Source: an uncultured Fibrobacter sp. (GTDB lineage: Bacteria > Fibrobacterota > Fibrobacteria > Fibrobacterales > Fibrobacteraceae). Taken from it: a DNA stretch of 14,448 bases. The first letter of the stretch is position 1. Each line of letters opens with the position of its first letter. Location of the stretch: the NCBI RefSeq assembly GCF_937877005.1, contig NZ_CALEFV010000041.1, positions 1-14,448 of the forward strand. Reading direction: 5' to 3'. Positions 13,185-14,448 of the stretch are shown in pieces. The notes below the pieces were generated by a model. The model saw only the letters and a list, made by a program, of their open reading frames with translations. It was not told where the DNA came from and made no database searches. A program made the translations under genes and the position numbers.

Positions 13185-13619
13185 ATGGCATCACAGACGA
13201 TTAAGATTCAGTATCTCGACGATTCCATCCCTAAACTTACCTATGTTGGCGGCAAGTCCGACTGGATTGACCTTGCGGCGGCGGAGACCGTGACGCTCAA
13301 GGCGGGGGAGTTCAGGCTCATCCACCTGGGGGTCGCGATGAAGTTGCCCGAGGGTTACGAGGCGCATATCGCCCCGCGCAGTTCTACGTTCAAGAACTTC
13401 GGCATTCTGCAGGCGAATTCCGTGGGCGTGGTGGATTCCAGCTACTGCGGTGCAAACGACTGGTGGAAAATGCCCGTGTATGCCACCCGTGACGTGACCA
13501 TCGAGAAGGGGAGCCGCATCGCTCAGTTCCGCATCATGGAACAGCAGCCCACGCTCACCTTCGAGGAAGGCCCGCTGGACGGCGCCGACCGCGGCGGGTT
13601 TGGCAGCACAGGAATTTGA
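13185..13619 (+). CDS. dut: dUTP diphosphatase
   Basis: The 144-aa trimeric dUTPase hydrolyses dUTP to dUMP and pyrophosphate, keeping uracil out of DNA and feeding dTMP synthesis. All five motifs are present: DLAAAE (29-34), PRSST (64-68), the uridine-binding GVVDSSYCG (81-89, catalytic Asp84, Tyr87), GSRIAQF (109-115), and the C-terminal phosphate arm RGGFGSTG (136-143). Motif 3 has AND after the Gly in place of the usual Glu, and a WW pair. No Shine-Dalgarno lies before the ATG, and the mRNA is predicted to be nearly leaderless. The FISUMP lipoprotein gene starts 3 nt after the stop and may be cotranscribed. Confidence 0.95.
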   Translation: MASQTIKIQYLDDSIPKLTYVGGKSDWIDLAAAETVTLKAGEFRLIHLGVAMKLPEGYEAHIAPRSSTFKNFGILQANSVGVVDSSYCGANDWWKMPVYATRDVTIEKGSRIAQFRIMEQQPTLTFEEGPLDGADRGGFGSTGI

Positions 13620-13622
13620 TAA

Positions 13623-14300
13623 ATGAAAATAAACAATTTCATACCTTTGTTACTTGCAGGCATGAAATTAATGACCGCTTGCACAGACTCATCCTCCAGT
13701 TTCGATGCATCTGAAGTATGTCCAGAAAGCGGGCGTGGAACATTCCAAGATGTTCGAGATGGTCAAGTGTATAAATACATCACCATTGGCGATAGAGTGT
13801 GGATGGACCAAAACCTGAATTACCCAGCGGAAACTAGCACTTGCTATGATGAACAGCAAAGCAATTGCGACATCTATGGAAGGCTGTATTCTGTACAGTA
13901 TATGAACACCAAGCAAAAAAACTTCGGAACTTTTAACCTAGATATCATTGATTCCATTTGTCCCCATGGATGGCGTGTCCCCACCTTGGCTGAATGGAAT
14001 GAAATCGTGGACAGGGTGGATGGAATAAGCCACTTCAAAAACAATGAATGTATGGACGTATCACTTTATAGTGGGTATGCAACTTTTTACAACAACCTAT
14101 CTACAGGCGATCCAGACCCACTTTTTTATGAGGATTTGGGAGAAGGCTTTCGAATGTGGGTGACAAGCACATACACTGAACATGGAAGGATGAAAATTTT
14201 TTCACCAGATTTTGAGGATAGAGTTAACGGCCTTTTAGTAGACAAGCCCAAAGGTTATTATTCTCTTCGCTGTATAAAAAAAGAAGATTGGGAGTTGTAA
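13623..14300 (+). CDS. FISUMP-domain lipoprotein
   Basis: The 225-aa protein has a signal sequence ending in a probable lipobox (MTAC, Cys at about 20), a Ser-rich spacer, and a divergent FISUMP domain. The domain shows DGQVYKYITIGDRVWMDQNLNY (about 46-67 in two parts), CYDEQQSNCDIYGRLYS, ICPHGWRVPTLAEW, and a terminal YYSLRCIKK. The centre lacks the DFGFSALPGG segment seen in the 3491 paralogue and is replaced by other sequence, so it is an atypical member. Membrane attachment is inferred from the lipobox; the function is unknown. It starts 3 nt after dut but has a much lower GC and a different codon choice, which suggests acquisition behind dut. AGGAA is a weak ribosome-binding site. Confidence 0.88.
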   Translation: MKINNFIPLLLAGMKLMTACTDSSSSFDASEVCPESGRGTFQDVRDGQVYKYITIGDRVWMDQNLNYPAETSTCYDEQQSNCDIYGRLYSVQYMNTKQKNFGTFNLDIIDSICPHGWRVPTLAEWNEIVDRVDGISHFKNNECMDVSLYSGYATFYNNLSTGDPDPLFYEDLGEGFRMWVTSTYTEHGRMKIFSPDFEDRVNGLLVDKPKGYYSLRCIKKEDWEL

Positions 14301-14304
14301 CGCT

Positions 14305-14423
14305 GGGGGTTTTAGGGGGCAGAACCCCACCTTGGTGGCCATGCGCACTAAGCAACAAGTTGCTAAGTGCTGTCCGCCCGCATCAACGTGCGGGAAGACA
14401 GAGGACGAAGCCCGGCATGACAA
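14305..14423. repeat. Cluster of intergenic hairpins at the window end
   Basis: The stretch after the FISUMP lipoprotein holds several inverted repeats: GGGGTT/AACCCC (14306-14328), GCACTAAGCAAC/GTTGCTAAGTGC with one mismatch and a 2-nt loop (14345-14370), and CCCGCA/TGCGGG (14377-14394). The end, GACGAAGCCCGGCATGAC, resembles a GTCATGCCGGGC-type dispersed repeat on the minus strand. No gene is seen here. One of the stems may end transcription, but no T-run follows. Confidence 0.6.
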
Positions 14424-14448
14424 ATAAGAATGTGCGGCATAACAAGCG

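Overview
The window most likely comes from a Fibrobacter-type genome (Fibrobacterota). Three things point there: two proteins with the FISUMP domain (the paralogous domain named after Fibrobacter succinogenes), two secreted plant-cell-wall enzymes that share a basic C-terminal tail, and short-leader promoters with a TATATT-type -10 box. No rRNA, tRNA, CRISPR array or complete insertion sequence was found. All calls come from reading the sequence; no database search was run.

Layout. (1) 2-586 is the 3' end of a secreted carbohydrate-active enzyme. Its complete paralogue, a family 43 glycoside hydrolase with carbohydrate-binding modules, lies at 4367-6268. (2) Between these paralogues is an accessory block. 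It starts with a DUF4143-type AAA ATPase (763-2127) that has a palindrome between its promoter boxes. Three short minus-strand genes follow: a three-helix membrane protein (2290-2706), an orphan HipB-like regulator (2922-3290) and a FISUMP protein (3491-4087). Four same-direction copies of a 30-bp core repeat separate them. The membrane and FISUMP genes each form a complete unit: promoter, repeat-containing leader, gene, terminator, second repeat copy. (3) 6286-8339 is a thiamine-thiazole cluster, thiS-thiF-Nudix-thiG, closed by a bidirectional terminator. (4) A large AsmA/DUF748-type envelope protein (8404-10665, minus) is convergent with thiG and divergent from a sugar-1-phosphate nucleotidyltransferase (10744-11634), which is followed by a TrmJ-like RNA methyltransferase (11689-12468). 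(5) 12469-12606 holds palindromic dispersed repeats, then an unrecognised 128-aa protein, a possible minus-strand gene remnant, dUTPase (13185-13619), a FISUMP lipoprotein 3 nt behind it, and a terminal stretch of hairpins.

How the genes fit together. The GH43 enzymes would act outside the cell on hemicellulose side chains or arabinan. ThiS, ThiF and ThiG jointly build the thiazole half of thiamine; the enzyme supplying dehydroglycine (ThiH or ThiO) is not in the window. The AsmA-like protein, the nucleotidyltransferase (possibly MurU-like), TrmJ and dUTPase are housekeeping functions. The most unusual part is 2142-4230, where small genes sit in repeat-bounded, self-contained expression units inserted between two paralogous enzyme genes.
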